Made by a program: the position numbers and the translations under genes
Source: Halorubrum persicum
GTDB taxonomy: Archaea; Halobacteriota; Halobacteria; Halobacteriales; Haloferacaceae
Reading direction: 5' to 3'
DNA: 33,453 bases
Assembly: GCF_002727125.1 (NCBI RefSeq)
Contig: NZ_NHOA01000117.1
Coordinates: forward strand, 1-33,453
Notes under the pieces: model-generated
What the model was told of the DNA's origin: nothing
Database searches by the model: none
Seen by the model: the letters and a program-made list of their open reading frames with translations, nothing else
Shown: piece after piece, positions 8,777 to 18,229 of the stretch
How positions within the stretch are numbered: the stretch's first letter is position 1
Layout of the letters: the number at the start of each line of letters is the position of its first letter

Positions 8777-10645
8777 ATGCGACTGGAGGACTACTGGGGG
8801 ATCGGCCCGAAGACGAGCGAGCGGCTCACGGAGTCGCTCGGGACCGAGCGGGCGATCGAGGCGATCGAGACGGCCGACGTGCGGGCGCTCGTCGACGCCG
8901 GGCTCCACCGCGGGCGAGCCACCCGGATCCTCCGCCGGGCGAACGGCGAGGCCGGGATGGACGTTCTCGCCACCGGAGACACGCGCTCGGTGTACGACGA
9001 CCTCCTCGCGCTGGCGGCGAGCCACGCGCTGACCGCCCACGCCGCCGACCGGATCCGGGTCCTGACGCCCCTCACCGACCGTGAAGCGGTCGAATCCCGG
9101 CTCGACGACGTGGTCGCCGCCCGCGACGCGTGGGCGTCGCTCGACGACGCCGGGCGCGAGCGCGTGACCGACGCGTTCGACGAGTACGACGCCGCCGACG
9201 GGTCGGATCTGGCGGCCGTCGAGACCGCCGTCGCGCTGCGCGAGGCCGGCCTCACGGAAGCCCCCTTCGAGGACCTCGGGGCGCTGGACGGAGAGCGCCT
9301 GCGCGACGCCGCCGACGCCCTCGCCGACGTGCGGGGCACGATCGATCCGGCGGGCGCCGACGGCGACGCCGAGATTCGGATCGCGCGTGGCGCGGACGAC
9401 GAGCTCGACCGGCGGCGCGACCAGCTCGGCGCCGCCCGCGACCTCGCGAACTCCGCGTTCGACGTGCTCGCCGCCGTTCGAGACGGCTCCCTGCGCGACT
9501 TCGAGGCGCTGGAGTCGGCGACGATCGACCACGTCGCGCGCGAGACCGGCGTCGATCCGGCGGCGGTGCGCTCGGTCGCGCCGGACGAGGCGCTCGACGC
9601 CGCGGACTTCGTCTCCGCCACGCTCCGCGATCTGGTCGCGGAGCTGGAGGAGTCGGTCGCGGAGCGCGAGGCGGCCGTCGCCGCCGACATCCGCGAGCGG
9701 ATCGGCGGGATGCGAGGCGAGAGCGGAGAGGGCGACGGAGCCGAGGGCGATGGGACAGGAGGCGACGGCGAGGGAGAGGGGGTCGGCACCGTCGCCGGCG
9801 CGGTTTCGGCCGTCTCCGACGCCGCGTTCCTGCTGTCGCTCGCGCGGTTCGCGGTCGCGTGCGACCTGACTCGACCCGTCTTCGTCGACGACGGCGTGGC
9901 GGTGCGCAACGCGCGCAACCTCTTCATCGACGGCGACGTGCAGCCGGTGTCGTACGCGGTCGGCTCGCACTCGCTCGCGGGCGATCCCGGCGTCGCCAAC
10001 GCCGAGGCGCCGCCGACCGGCGATCGCGTGAGCGTCCTCACCGGGGCGAACTCCGGCGGGAAGACCACCCTGTTGGAGACGCTGTGCGCGGTCGCCCTGC
10101 TGGCGTCGATGGGGCTCCCGGTGCCGGCCGAGGAGGCGGAGGTCGGCGCGTTCGATCGGATCGTGTTCCACCGGCGGCACGCCTCGTTCAACGCCGGCGT
10201 GTTGGAGTCGACGCTGAAGTCGGTCGTGCCGCCGCTGGTCGCTGACGGCCGGACCCTGATGCTCGTCGACGAGTTCGAGGCGATCACGGAGCCGGGACGC
10301 GCCGCCGACCTGCTGAACGGGCTCGTCACGCTCACGGTCGACCGCGGCGCGCTCGGCGTGTACGTCACGCACCTCGCGGACGACCTGAGCCCGCTTCCGG
10401 AGCCCGCCCGGATCGACGGCATCTTCGCCGAGGGGCTCACGAACGACCTGGACCTTCGGGTCGACTACCAGCCGCGGTTCGGCACGGTCGGGAAGTCGAC
10501 GCCGGAGTTCATCGTCTCGCGGCTGGTGGCGAACGCGAGCGACCGCGGCGTCCGCGCCGGGTTCGAACACCTCGCCGGCGCGGTCGGCGAGGAGGCGGTC
10601 CAGCGCACCCTCTCGGACGCGGAGTGGTCGAGGGGCGATGACTGA
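8777..10645 (+). CDS. MutS-family ATPase with N-terminal helix-hairpin-helix region
   Basis: A 622-residue protein. The N-terminus (about 1-60) looks like helix-hairpin-helix DNA-binding repeats (WGIGPKTSERL). A long helical, Glu/Arg-rich middle resembles the MutS lever/clamp. The C-terminal ATPase has Walker A GANSGGKTT (about 423-431), Walker B with D498 and E499 (LMLVDEFEA) and a following THL segment. It lacks the mismatch-recognition domain of MutS1, so it belongs with MutS-related archaeal proteins, possibly for recombination intermediates or branched DNA; the role is inferred. An acidic glycine-rich insert lies at about residues 313-337, just before the core domain. The start at 8777 gives MRLEDYW. 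Its stop overlaps the next gene by 8 bases. Confidence 0.85.
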   Translation: MRLEDYWGIGPKTSERLTESLGTERAIEAIETADVRALVDAGLHRGRATRILRRANGEAGMDVLATGDTRSVYDDLLALAASHALTAHAADRIRVLTPLTDREAVESRLDDVVAARDAWASLDDAGRERVTDAFDEYDAADGSDLAAVETAVALREAGLTEAPFEDLGALDGERLRDAADALADVRGTIDPAGADGDAEIRIARGADDELDRRRDQLGAARDLANSAFDVLAAVRDGSLRDFEALESATIDHVARETGVDPAAVRSVAPDEALDAADFVSATLRDLVAELEESVAEREAAVAADIRERIGGMRGESGEGDGAEGDGTGGDGEGEGVGTVAGAVSAVSDAAFLLSLARFAVACDLTRPVFVDDGVAVRNARNLFIDGDVQPVSYAVGSHSLAGDPGVANAEAPPTGDRVSVLTGANSGGKTTLLETLCAVALLASMGLPVPAEEAEVGAFDRIVFHRRHASFNAGVLESTLKSVVPPLVADGRTLMLVDEFEAITEPGRAADLLNGLVTLTVDRGALGVYVTHLADDLSPLPEPARIDGIFAEGLTNDLDLRVDYQPRFGTVGKSTPEFIVSRLVANASDRGVRAGFEHLAGAVGEEAVQRTLSDAEWSRGDD

Positions 10646-11126
10646 CGGCGACCGCTCGGCGTCGACGGGGCCGACGCGGATCCGGTCGATTGCGGTCCAC
10701 CGAGACGACGTGGCCACCGCGCTGGAGGCGACGCTCCGGAGCGACCGCGAGGTCGTGCTCCGCGTGACCCCGCCGTTTTCCGGGCGGATGCGCGCCCGGC
10801 TGCACAGCCTCGGTACTGGCGCGACCGCGGGCGCCGATACAGAAGCGGGCGAGGGCGACGAGACGGCTGGCGACGCCGACCCGATACACATCGATCCGCG
10901 CGCCCTCGTCTCTGGCGTGCCCGCCTACCCGGAGGTGGACGAGACGATGGCAAACAACCCGGACGCCGACGTGGAGACGCGCCGGGAGCGACACACCGCG
11001 GCCGTCGAGTCGTGGCGAGAGGCGGTTCGCGGGTCGGTGGTCGACAGCGTCGCGCTCGACGCCGGCGGTGACGGTGACAACGGTGGCGGAGCGCCCATCG
11101 AAGTCGACGTGGCCGCCCTCGGGTGA
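10638..11126 (+). CDS. Small protein of unknown function, translationally coupled to MutS-type ATPase
   Basis: I do not recognise this 162-residue protein, though it looks like one of the haloarchaea-specific families. The ATG overlaps the end of the MutS-type gene by 8 bases, which indicates translational coupling. The N-terminal part (residues 13-60) is basic and structured-looking, and the middle (about 62-80) is an acidic Gly/Asp/Glu low-complexity loop. A conserved-looking VPAYPEVDET stretch and an Arg-rich helix follow. No membrane segments, cysteines or catalytic motifs are visible. Partnership with the MutS-type ATPase is inferred from the overlap. Confidence 0.75.
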   Translation: MTDGDRSASTGPTRIRSIAVHRDDVATALEATLRSDREVVLRVTPPFSGRMRARLHSLGTGATAGADTEAGEGDETAGDADPIHIDPRALVSGVPAYPEVDETMANNPDADVETRRERHTAAVESWREAVRGSVVDSVALDAGGDGDNGGGAPIEVDVAALG

Positions 11127-11156
11127 GCGGCCGGTACCGAAGAGATCCGCTCTCGG

Positions 11157-14100
11157 CTACAGTCGGAGCCGCTCGACCGCGGTGCCGGCGCCAGAGAACT
11201 CGCCGAGGATGTCGTCCGCGCCGGTCGGCTCGGCGTCCGCGACGGTGTTCGCAGCATCGGTGTTCGCGGCGGCGACGACGACCGTCTTCGCGTCGAGCGC
11301 CGGATCGAGGTCGAACTCGTACTCCCCGTCGTCCGGCGTCACGAGCGCGGATCCCTCCGGGGTGTACACCGCGACCGCGTCGGCGGTGGTCTCGCCGGCG
11401 ACGACGAGGGCGTCGTCGACGTACTCCGCTGTCGCCTCGAGGTCGGGCGTCGCCGACCGGTCGCCCGCGACGTACCGGTCGCGGACGACGGTCGGCGTCT
11501 CGACGGGTTCGCCGGCGTCGACGCCGTGCGCGAGCCGGATGAAGCCGGCCATCGACCACGCGAGAGGGGTCGCCCCCCCGGTGCCCTCGCCGAACTCCCA
11601 GCCGTAGTTGGTCGGGTGCTCGCGGTCCCACACCTGCTCGGGGAGCATCCGCCCGGAGTTGCCGAAGCCGGCCATCGTCTCCAAGAGGGCGTCGGGTTCG
11701 AGGGCGTCCTCGTCGGTGCCTCCGAAGGCGTCGACGCCGTCGGCGCGAGCGCGGAGCTCGTACTCGCCGCGCTCGCCGGTGAAGATCGGCCACAGGCGCC
11801 CGCGGCCGTCGCCGTCCCCGGCCCACGGGCCGCCGGGGTCGCCGCGCGCGATCTCGCCGTACGCGTCGCCGACGTACCGGTACCAGCCGGGGCCGTACGG
11901 CGTGTCGACGCGGATCGAGTCGTCGACCACGGAGACGGAGTTGCGGACCACGTCGTCGTCGGCTGGCTTGACGCCGAGCCGGACGAGTTCGAGGAAGCCG
12001 CCGTCGACGATCTCCCGCTCGTCGTAGGTGGGGCCGTCGTTGGCGATCGTCCGGGGGCGTCCGGACTCCGGGTCCCCGTCGGCCGTGACGCGCACGTAGT
12101 AGGGGGTCTCGTCGTGCCGCTCGGTGCCCGTCGAGGTCGCACACCAGTCCTCGACGCGGGCCGTCCAGTCGTCCGCGAGCGCGAGCCACGCGAGGGCGTC
12201 GGCGCGGAGCGAGTCGGGCGACGCCTCGGCGGCTGCGGCGCCGTCCGCCTCGATCCGGTCGGCTTCGGCGACCGCGAGGGCGGCGCCGCAGACGAGTCCC
12301 GCGATCTCGGCGGCGATGCTCGACGGCGAGAAGCCGGCCTCCTCCTCCCAGCGCTCCTGGGCCGTGTCCGGACCGTTTGCGGCGATGTAGCCGAGCGAGC
12401 GCCGGACCTGGTCGTACGTGTACTCCGCGTCGGCGGGCGCGACCCCGTGTTCGTACAGCTGCCACGCCATCACCGACGGGAACGCGATGTTGTCCATCTG
12501 CTCGCCGCCCCACCGGGTGCGCCCGTCGATGTAGGTGTTCTGCGGGAGGAAGCCGTCGTCGTCCTGCTGGGTGTTGTACAGGTACGCGAGCGCGTCCGCG
12601 CCGCGGTCGACCTCGCCGACCTCGATGAGCGCGGTGAACACCTGGTAGAGGTCGCGCGACCAGACGAAGTTGTAGCCGTAGCCGCGGTCCTCGGCGGCGT
12701 ACTCGGTCTCCCCCCACGGCACCGACGGGCTGGCGATCCCGGCGCCGTCGTGGCGCTTGTCCTCGACGGCCGCCAGCGTCATCAGCGCGAACCGGTACTG
12801 GGTCTCCAGCTCCGCGTTGCCGGTGACGGAGGCGGGGAACGCCCGGTTCGAGAGCCACTCGCGCCACGTCTCGACGTACGACTCGGCGACCTCCTCGAAG
12901 CCGCGAGCGACGGCGCCGCGCGCCTCGCCGAGGGCGGCCGCGGTATCGGCGTTCTCGGCGAACCCGAGCGCGACCGCGTCCGACACCTTGGTTCCGCTCC
13001 CGACGAGCCCCGCGAGGAAGACGTTCCCGGTGGCCGTCTCGGTCCCCTCGCCGCGCTCGGCGTCGGCCAGCAGGGCGGTCGCCTCGTCGCCGCCGGCCGC
13101 GAGCGCGCTCGCCCAGTCGAAGCCGCTGGCGCTGTCGAGCGCGAGCGCGACCTCGAAGGAGTCGCCATCGTCGTCGACGAGCTTCCCCACGTCGCGCTCG
13201 GCGGCGTCGTCGTTGTGCGCGAGGAGGTGGTACCCGTCGGATCCGCTGACGCGGTCGCCGCGGTCGTTCGTCCCGACGTTCGTGACCGTCGTGTCGACCA
13301 AGGCGTACACCTCGTACTCGCGGCTCCCCTCGAACGTCACGTCGGCGAGGATCGCGTCGCCGTCGGTGTCGACCGCGTACTCGACGGTGAGGGCCCATCT
13401 GTGGCCGTGGCCGTTCCCGGTCTCGCGGATCGTCTGCGTGTACGCGAGGGCGTCGTCGACGGTCGGCTCCGTGGTCCGTTCGACCGTCTCCGTCGCCGTC
13501 ACGTGGCTCGTCTCGTCGAAGGTCCGGACCGTGTACCCCGTCTCCGGGTCGGCGACGAGGAAGTCGAACGTCCGGACGTTCATCACGTCGATCCGGGGGA
13601 ACCGCGCCTCGGTAAGCGCCCCCTCGGTCAGCGTGAACCAGACCGGCACCGGGTCGGCGCCTCCGTGGTCGGCCGGCGTGCCGACGCCGAACTTCCGCCC
13701 GGTCGTCCAGTGGGGCGCCTCGTCCGGCCCGCGCGGTTCGTCGTGCGGGACCGGGAGCGCCCCGTACCTCGCGAGCGTCACCGTCGCGTCGATCCGGAGC
13801 GCGTGCGACCACGCGATCGGGGTCGCGCCGTCGAGGTCGCCGTCGTCGAACGCCTGCTCGGCGATGAGCCCGGCGTCGTTGACGAACGGTCCGTCGGGCT
13901 CACACAGCGCGTAGAGGTCGCGCGCCGCGGCGAAGAGGTCGCTGGCGTCCCCGCCCCGCTCGCGAACGAGTCCGCCGAGCTCGGCCGCCGCCGCCGACCC
14001 CCACAGCGTCGCGATCGACCACACCTTCGCGGCGCCCTGCTCGGCGGTGCGCCAGTCGTCTCCCGTGAACCTGACGAGCCCCTCGACATCCGCCGTCTCG

Positions 14101-15893
14101 CGGCGGAGCTCGCCGACCGTCGTCAACACGTGCGTCGTCACCCGGTCGAGGAAGGCGTCGATGTCGACGTCGGCGGAGCGCTCCGCGACGCTCTCCGCGC
14201 CGCGCCGGTCGCGCTCGTCGCGCATCGCCACGTACTCGGTCGCCGCGCCCGCGAGCGCGAAGGTGCTGGCGTCCGGCCGATCGTCGCGGCTCTCCGCGCT
14301 CGCGCGCTGCGGGAACCGCTCCGTGTCCGGGTTCCACCGGTCGTACAGGCCGGCGAGGGCGGCGTCGGCCGCCTCGGCGGCGTCGGTCCGCACGTCGTCG
14401 GAGAGCGGGGCGCGCGCCACGGCGGCGAACGCGCGGAGGTACGTCGCGCCGGTGTGCGTGAACCGGCCGAGGGCGTTCTCCCAGCAGTTCTGGCACCGGC
14501 GGGGGAGCCCGTCGTCCTGCGTCGTCTCGCGGAGGAACGCGAGGGCGTCGGCGATCGTGTCGTCGACGCGCTCGCGCCACTCCGGGGGGAGGTCCGTGGT
14601 CCGTCGGAGTCGGGCGAGGAAGGTGACGACCGACGCGGGCTGGTCGAGCTGGTCGTTCGGCCCCGCGGTGCTGTTGGCGCCCTCGATGCGGGCGTTCGCC
14701 CAGCCGGGCGCGACCTTGCCGGAGTCGGCCCACACGCGGTGGGGCCACGAGCCGTCGGCGTCCTGCGTGCGGCAGAAGAAGGAGGCGGTCGCGAGCAGTT
14801 CCTCGTCGGCGTCCAAGCCGAGTTCGTCGCTGGCGCCGAGCAGGGCCAGCGACGTCTCCGCCTCGTCGCGGAACCACGTGTAGCCGTAGCCGCCTGACGT
14901 GGAGTAGAAGGGGTCGAACTCCGGGCCGGCGATCCGCGCGCCAGACTCGGCGGTGAGCAGGTCGAGCGCGCGGAGATCGCTCGCGACCACCGACCGGCGC
15001 GGCGTGTCGTCGGGAACGGTCGGGCCGCGGCCCTCGGCGGCCTCGCGGAGGTCGGCGGCGTCGGGGTACGCGGTCGCGATCCGCGACAGCTCGTCGATCC
15101 GGCGCTGGCGGTCGGGGCCGTCGGAGATCGCGTCCTTGGCGTCGTCGACCGTCTCCCGCGTCTCGCGCCTGTCGAGGACGGCGCGGCTCGCGAGCGTGAC
15201 GCGCTCGGTCCGACCGTCGCGCTCGAAGGGTGCGCGAACGACCACGTCGGGCGTGAGCCGGGAGTCCTCGCGCTGGTCGATCTCGCCGCGGTGCGGGAAC
15301 CCCTCCTCGCTCTCGCCGAGCAGTTCGGGGACGGTGCGGAGCCGCTGGCCGTGCGCGGCCGAGAGCCCCGTCGAGGCGGTGAGGAAGTCGTGCTCGGTTC
15401 GGTGGTACACCTCGACGACGCTCCCGTCTTCGGGCCCCGCCTGCTCGTGGACGAGGTTGCCGACGCGCCCCTCGACCATGTCCGGTGAGAACGCGCAGGC
15501 GGCGACCAGTTCGGCGTTCGCGGGCGGAGCGCCGCGCAGTTCGACGTGCGTGAGGTGGGTGTCGCTCACCACCAGGTCGAACTGGTGGATGGTGTAGCGG
15601 CCGGCGTCGTACTCCGTCTCGACGAGGGGAGTATCGCCGTCGTAGTGCTGGCGCGTCGTGGTCAGATCGTCGAACCAGCGGACGCCCCGCCCGGCCGTGA
15701 TCCCCATGCGCAGCCGGTCGGCGCCGCCGACCCCGGACAGGGAGTACGAACAGTCGTGGACGGTCCCGTCCGGTCCGACGTGGACCAGGCGGCCGTCGTC
15801 GCCCGTGAACGCGCCGGCGGTGGTGGGACGCTCCGCCGGGTAGCGCTCGCCGCGCCGACGTTCGTGTTCCGTGAGAGCGGTTCGCAGTCGCAT
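11157..15893 (-). CDS. Giant double GH15 glucoamylase/glucodextranase-like protein
   Basis: A 1578-residue protein made of two GH15-like halves. GH15 enzymes release glucose from the non-reducing ends of alpha-glucans. Half one (about 1-720): a beta-rich N-domain, then an (alpha/alpha)6-type region with GYGYTWFRDEAE (near 330), candidate acid E472 (CWENAL) and candidate base E679 (EQAFDD...ATPIAWSHA). Half two opens near residue 728 with HWTTGRKFGVGT, typical of bacterial/archaeal glucoamylase-glucodextranase N-domains. It continues with YNFVWSRDLYQ, acid E1183 (RWEEEAGF) and base E1419 (LPEQVWD...ATPLAWSMA), and ends in a beta-rich domain. Both halves therefore keep both catalytic glutamates. 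No Sec or Tat signal is seen, so it is probably cytoplasmic. It is divergent from the GH13 gene. The start at 15893 is the most upstream ATG that makes sense. Normal GH15 length is about 600-1000 residues. Confidence 0.9.
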   Translation of the reverse strand: MRLRTALTEHERRRGERYPAERPTTAGAFTGDDGRLVHVGPDGTVHDCSYSLSGVGGADRLRMGITAGRGVRWFDDLTTTRQHYDGDTPLVETEYDAGRYTIHQFDLVVSDTHLTHVELRGAPPANAELVAACAFSPDMVEGRVGNLVHEQAGPEDGSVVEVYHRTEHDFLTASTGLSAAHGQRLRTVPELLGESEEGFPHRGEIDQREDSRLTPDVVVRAPFERDGRTERVTLASRAVLDRRETRETVDDAKDAISDGPDRQRRIDELSRIATAYPDAADLREAAEGRGPTVPDDTPRRSVVASDLRALDLLTAESGARIAGPEFDPFYSTSGGYGYTWFRDEAETSLALLGASDELGLDADEELLATASFFCRTQDADGSWPHRVWADSGKVAPGWANARIEGANSTAGPNDQLDQPASVVTFLARLRRTTDLPPEWRERVDDTIADALAFLRETTQDDGLPRRCQNCWENALGRFTHTGATYLRAFAAVARAPLSDDVRTDAAEAADAALAGLYDRWNPDTERFPQRASAESRDDRPDASTFALAGAATEYVAMRDERDRRGAESVAERSADVDIDAFLDRVTTHVLTTVGELRRETADVEGLVRFTGDDWRTAEQGAAKVWSIATLWGSAAAAELGGLVRERGGDASDLFAAARDLYALCEPDGPFVNDAGLIAEQAFDDGDLDGATPIAWSHALRIDATVTLARYGALPVPHDEPRGPDEAPHWTTGRKFGVGTPADHGGADPVPVWFTLTEGALTEARFPRIDVMNVRTFDFLVADPETGYTVRTFDETSHVTATETVERTTEPTVDDALAYTQTIRETGNGHGHRWALTVEYAVDTDGDAILADVTFEGSREYEVYALVDTTVTNVGTNDRGDRVSGSDGYHLLAHNDDAAERDVGKLVDDDGDSFEVALALDSASGFDWASALAAGGDEATALLADAERGEGTETATGNVFLAGLVGSGTKVSDAVALGFAENADTAAALGEARGAVARGFEEVAESYVETWREWLSNRAFPASVTGNAELETQYRFALMTLAAVEDKRHDGAGIASPSVPWGETEYAAEDRGYGYNFVWSRDLYQVFTALIEVGEVDRGADALAYLYNTQQDDDGFLPQNTYIDGRTRWGGEQMDNIAFPSVMAWQLYEHGVAPADAEYTYDQVRRSLGYIAANGPDTAQERWEEEAGFSPSSIAAEIAGLVCGAALAVAEADRIEADGAAAAEASPDSLRADALAWLALADDWTARVEDWCATSTGTERHDETPYYVRVTADGDPESGRPRTIANDGPTYDEREIVDGGFLELVRLGVKPADDDVVRNSVSVVDDSIRVDTPYGPGWYRYVGDAYGEIARGDPGGPWAGDGDGRGRLWPIFTGERGEYELRARADGVDAFGGTDEDALEPDALLETMAGFGNSGRMLPEQVWDREHPTNYGWEFGEGTGGATPLAWSMAGFIRLAHGVDAGEPVETPTVVRDRYVAGDRSATPDLEATAEYVDDALVVAGETTADAVAVYTPEGSALVTPDDGEYEFDLDPALDAKTVVVAAANTDAANTVADAEPTGADDILGEFSGAGTAVERLRL

Positions 15894-16040
15894 GGGTTCC
15901 CTGCGATTCCCGAGGTGAAAGCCTTGACGAACGAGGCCGTCTATGAGCCGCGTCCCCAGCGTTGCGCGCCGTCACCGCCGCCCGCGGCGGTAGTTCACAG
16001 AGGAGCAACAACGAAGACCCCGGGCACCGATGGAAGTGAC

Positions 16041-18170
16041 ATGCACCATCCTGGACCCCCTCGATTCCTCGCGACCGGCGAGACGACGGAGCTTGCCCCT
16101 CGAGATCCGGATCCGAGCGCGTCCTACGCGTGGCGCGTCGTCGACGCGCCCCCCGGCAGCGAAGCGACGGTCGGGTCGGACTCGGTGACCGAGTTCACCC
16201 CGGACGTACCGGGCCGCTACCGGATCGGGCTCGACGCCCCGGACGACGACCACCTGCTGACGGTCCGGGCGTTCCCCTCGAGCTACGAGGGCGTCGACGT
16301 CGAGGGGGGGAGCGGGACGGCGATCCGCGACCGGGTCGCCGGCGACGAGCCCGTCGACTACGCGGAGACGCGCGGCGAGTCGGGGACCGGACGCCCGCGC
16401 GTGCGGCTGGACGCGAGCGTCGAATCGGGCGGGGCGGGTAGCGACGGCGCGAGCGGCGAGGCGGAGCCCGAAGTCATCGTCCGCGCGACGCCGACCCCGA
16501 ACCCGCAGTCCTCGCTCGACGCGGAGGACCTCCGGGTGACCTTCGTCGTCGACGACCGCGACGTCGCGAGCGCGGTCGCGGAGGGGCGGACGAACCCCCG
16601 CGACGCGCTGGAAACCGACGACGACGGGCGGGAGCTTCGAGTGCCCGTGTCCGCCATTACGGACCGGCTGCGCGTCCACGGGGTCGCCGTCGCCGCGGAG
16701 CCCGGACAGGAGCCGCGCGTCAGCGTCGCCGACGCGGTCGCGGTCGAGCGAAGCGGGGACGACTCGGGTCGAGGAGGCGGGGAGAGCGAGGCGGTCGGGG
16801 GCCCGAGAGACTCCGCCTTCGAGACGGTTCGACTCAACGATCCGCCGACGTGGACCCGCGACGCGACGGTGTACGAGGTGTACGTCCGGACGTTCGCCGA
16901 CGAGGAGTATGACGCTGACGGCGACGATGAGAGAGGGGAGACGTTCGCGGCGATCGCCGACCGGATCCCGGCGATCGCGGACCTGGGCGTCGACACACTG
17001 TGGCTCACGCCGGTCCTCCAGCACGACGGGAAGCCGCACGGCTACAACATCACCGACTTCTTCGACGTGGCCGAGGACCTCGGCGACCGCGACGACTACG
17101 AGGCGCTGGTCGAGCGCGCCCACGACCACGGGATGCGGGTGTTGTTCGACTTCGTCGCCAACCACACCGCGCGCGAGCACGAGTGGTTCGCGGACGCCTA
17201 CCAGAACCCGAACTCCCCGTACCGCGACCGCTACGAGTGGCAGGAGTCCGGCGAGCCGGGGACGTACTTCGACTGGGAGCTGATCGCGAACCTGAACCAC
17301 GCGAACCTCGAGGTCCGGCGGTTCCTCCTCGACGTGGTCGACGAGTGGGCGCCGATCGTCGACGGGTTCCGGTGCGACATGGCGTGGGCGGTCCCCGACT
17401 CCTTCTGGCGCGAGCTGCGCGACCGGGTGAAAGACATCGACCGGGAGTTCCTCCTGATGGACGAGACGATCCCGTACATCCCCGGCTTCCACGAGGGGAT
17501 GTTCGACGTGCACTTCGACGCGACGCTGTACTTCCAGCTCCGCCAGATCGGTCGGGGCGTCGACCCCGCGTCGTCGCTGTTGGACGCGATCGACCAGCGC
17601 GCGGAGATCGGCTTCCCGGACCACGCCGAGTTCCTCCAGTACATCGAGAACCACGACGAGACCCGGTACCGGGTCGAGTGCGGCGACGCCGCCGCGGCCG
17701 CGGCGGGGGCGGCCACCGTCACCCTGCCGGGCGTCCCGATGATCTACGCGGGCCAGGAGATCGGCCAGCGGGGCCGGCGCGACGCGATCGCGTGGGAGCA
17801 CGCCCGCGAAGGCGTGCGCGACCGGTACGAGCGGCTGCTCGCGGTCCGCGCCGACCACCCCGCACTCGGGCCCGAGGGCGACCTCGATCGGGTGGCGTAC
17901 CACGTCGCCAGCGGCGACCTCTCCGAGCGCCCGATCGTCGCCAGCGGCGACGTCCACCCGGACGACGTAGTCGCGTTCCGCCGGAGCACCGACGAGGAGT
18001 CGCTGGTCGTCGTCCTCAACTTCGCGCCCGAGCCGGCGAGCGTCGCGGTGGGCGTCGATCACGACGATCAGGACCTCGTGACCGGCGACCCCAGCGTGGT
18101 CGTCGACGGCGAGGGGTCCGAGCGGATCCGCGTCGACGACGTGGCGATTGTTCGCGAGGCGGAGCAGTAG
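16041..18170 (+). CDS. GH13 alpha-amylase-family glycoside hydrolase
   Basis: A 709-residue enzyme. Residues 1-85 look like an Ig/PKD-like domain. A linker with acidic low-complexity stretches follows, then the GH13 TIM barrel from about residue 270. The barrel carries FDFVANH (region I), GFRCDMA with nucleophile D446 (region II), MDETI with acid/base E475 (region III) and ENHDE with D539 (region IV). A C-terminal beta domain ends the protein. It cleaves alpha-1,4 (or 1,6) glucosidic bonds; exact specificity (amylase, neopullulanase or maltogenic) is not evident. The open frame extends about 165 codons upstream, but that stretch overlaps the divergent GH15 start, so the ATG at 16041 is chosen. 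No signal peptide is visible. malQ follows 59 bases after the stop on the same strand. Confidence 0.93.
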   Translation: MHHPGPPRFLATGETTELAPRDPDPSASYAWRVVDAPPGSEATVGSDSVTEFTPDVPGRYRIGLDAPDDDHLLTVRAFPSSYEGVDVEGGSGTAIRDRVAGDEPVDYAETRGESGTGRPRVRLDASVESGGAGSDGASGEAEPEVIVRATPTPNPQSSLDAEDLRVTFVVDDRDVASAVAEGRTNPRDALETDDDGRELRVPVSAITDRLRVHGVAVAAEPGQEPRVSVADAVAVERSGDDSGRGGGESEAVGGPRDSAFETVRLNDPPTWTRDATVYEVYVRTFADEEYDADGDDERGETFAAIADRIPAIADLGVDTLWLTPVLQHDGKPHGYNITDFFDVAEDLGDRDDYEALVERAHDHGMRVLFDFVANHTAREHEWFADAYQNPNSPYRDRYEWQESGEPGTYFDWELIANLNHANLEVRRFLLDVVDEWAPIVDGFRCDMAWAVPDSFWRELRDRVKDIDREFLLMDETIPYIPGFHEGMFDVHFDATLYFQLRQIGRGVDPASSLLDAIDQRAEIGFPDHAEFLQYIENHDETRYRVECGDAAAAAAGAATVTLPGVPMIYAGQEIGQRGRRDAIAWEHAREGVRDRYERLLAVRADHPALGPEGDLDRVAYHVASGDLSERPIVASGDVHPDDVVAFRRSTDEESLVVVLNFAPEPASVAVGVDHDDQDLVTGDPSVVVDGEGSERIRVDDVAIVREAEQ

Positions 18171-18229
18171 CCCGGTAGCCGGGGGAGGTGGACGCAACGC
18201 TTGAGTCGGTGGGGGTCGCAGGGGGACGC

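Noticed and set aside
10465-13812. Long minus-strand open frame overlapping GH15 and the MutS-type gene
   Set aside because: Arg-rich frame shadow of the GH15 gene on the same strand; no domain is visible and it spans two real genes.
11526-14897. Long plus-strand open frame (over 1100 codons) opposite the GH15 gene
   Set aside because: It is the antisense shadow of a real, motif-rich gene; long shadows are expected in DNA this GC-rich. Its translation is Arg/Val/Gly-biased and has no recognisable domain.
15546-16040. N-terminal extension of the GH13 gene
   Set aside because: It overlaps the 5' part of the divergent GH15 gene and resembles no domain; the ATG at 16041 fits better.
15972-18197. 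741-codon minus-strand frame opposite GH13
   Set aside because: Antisense shadow of a gene with all GH13 motifs.
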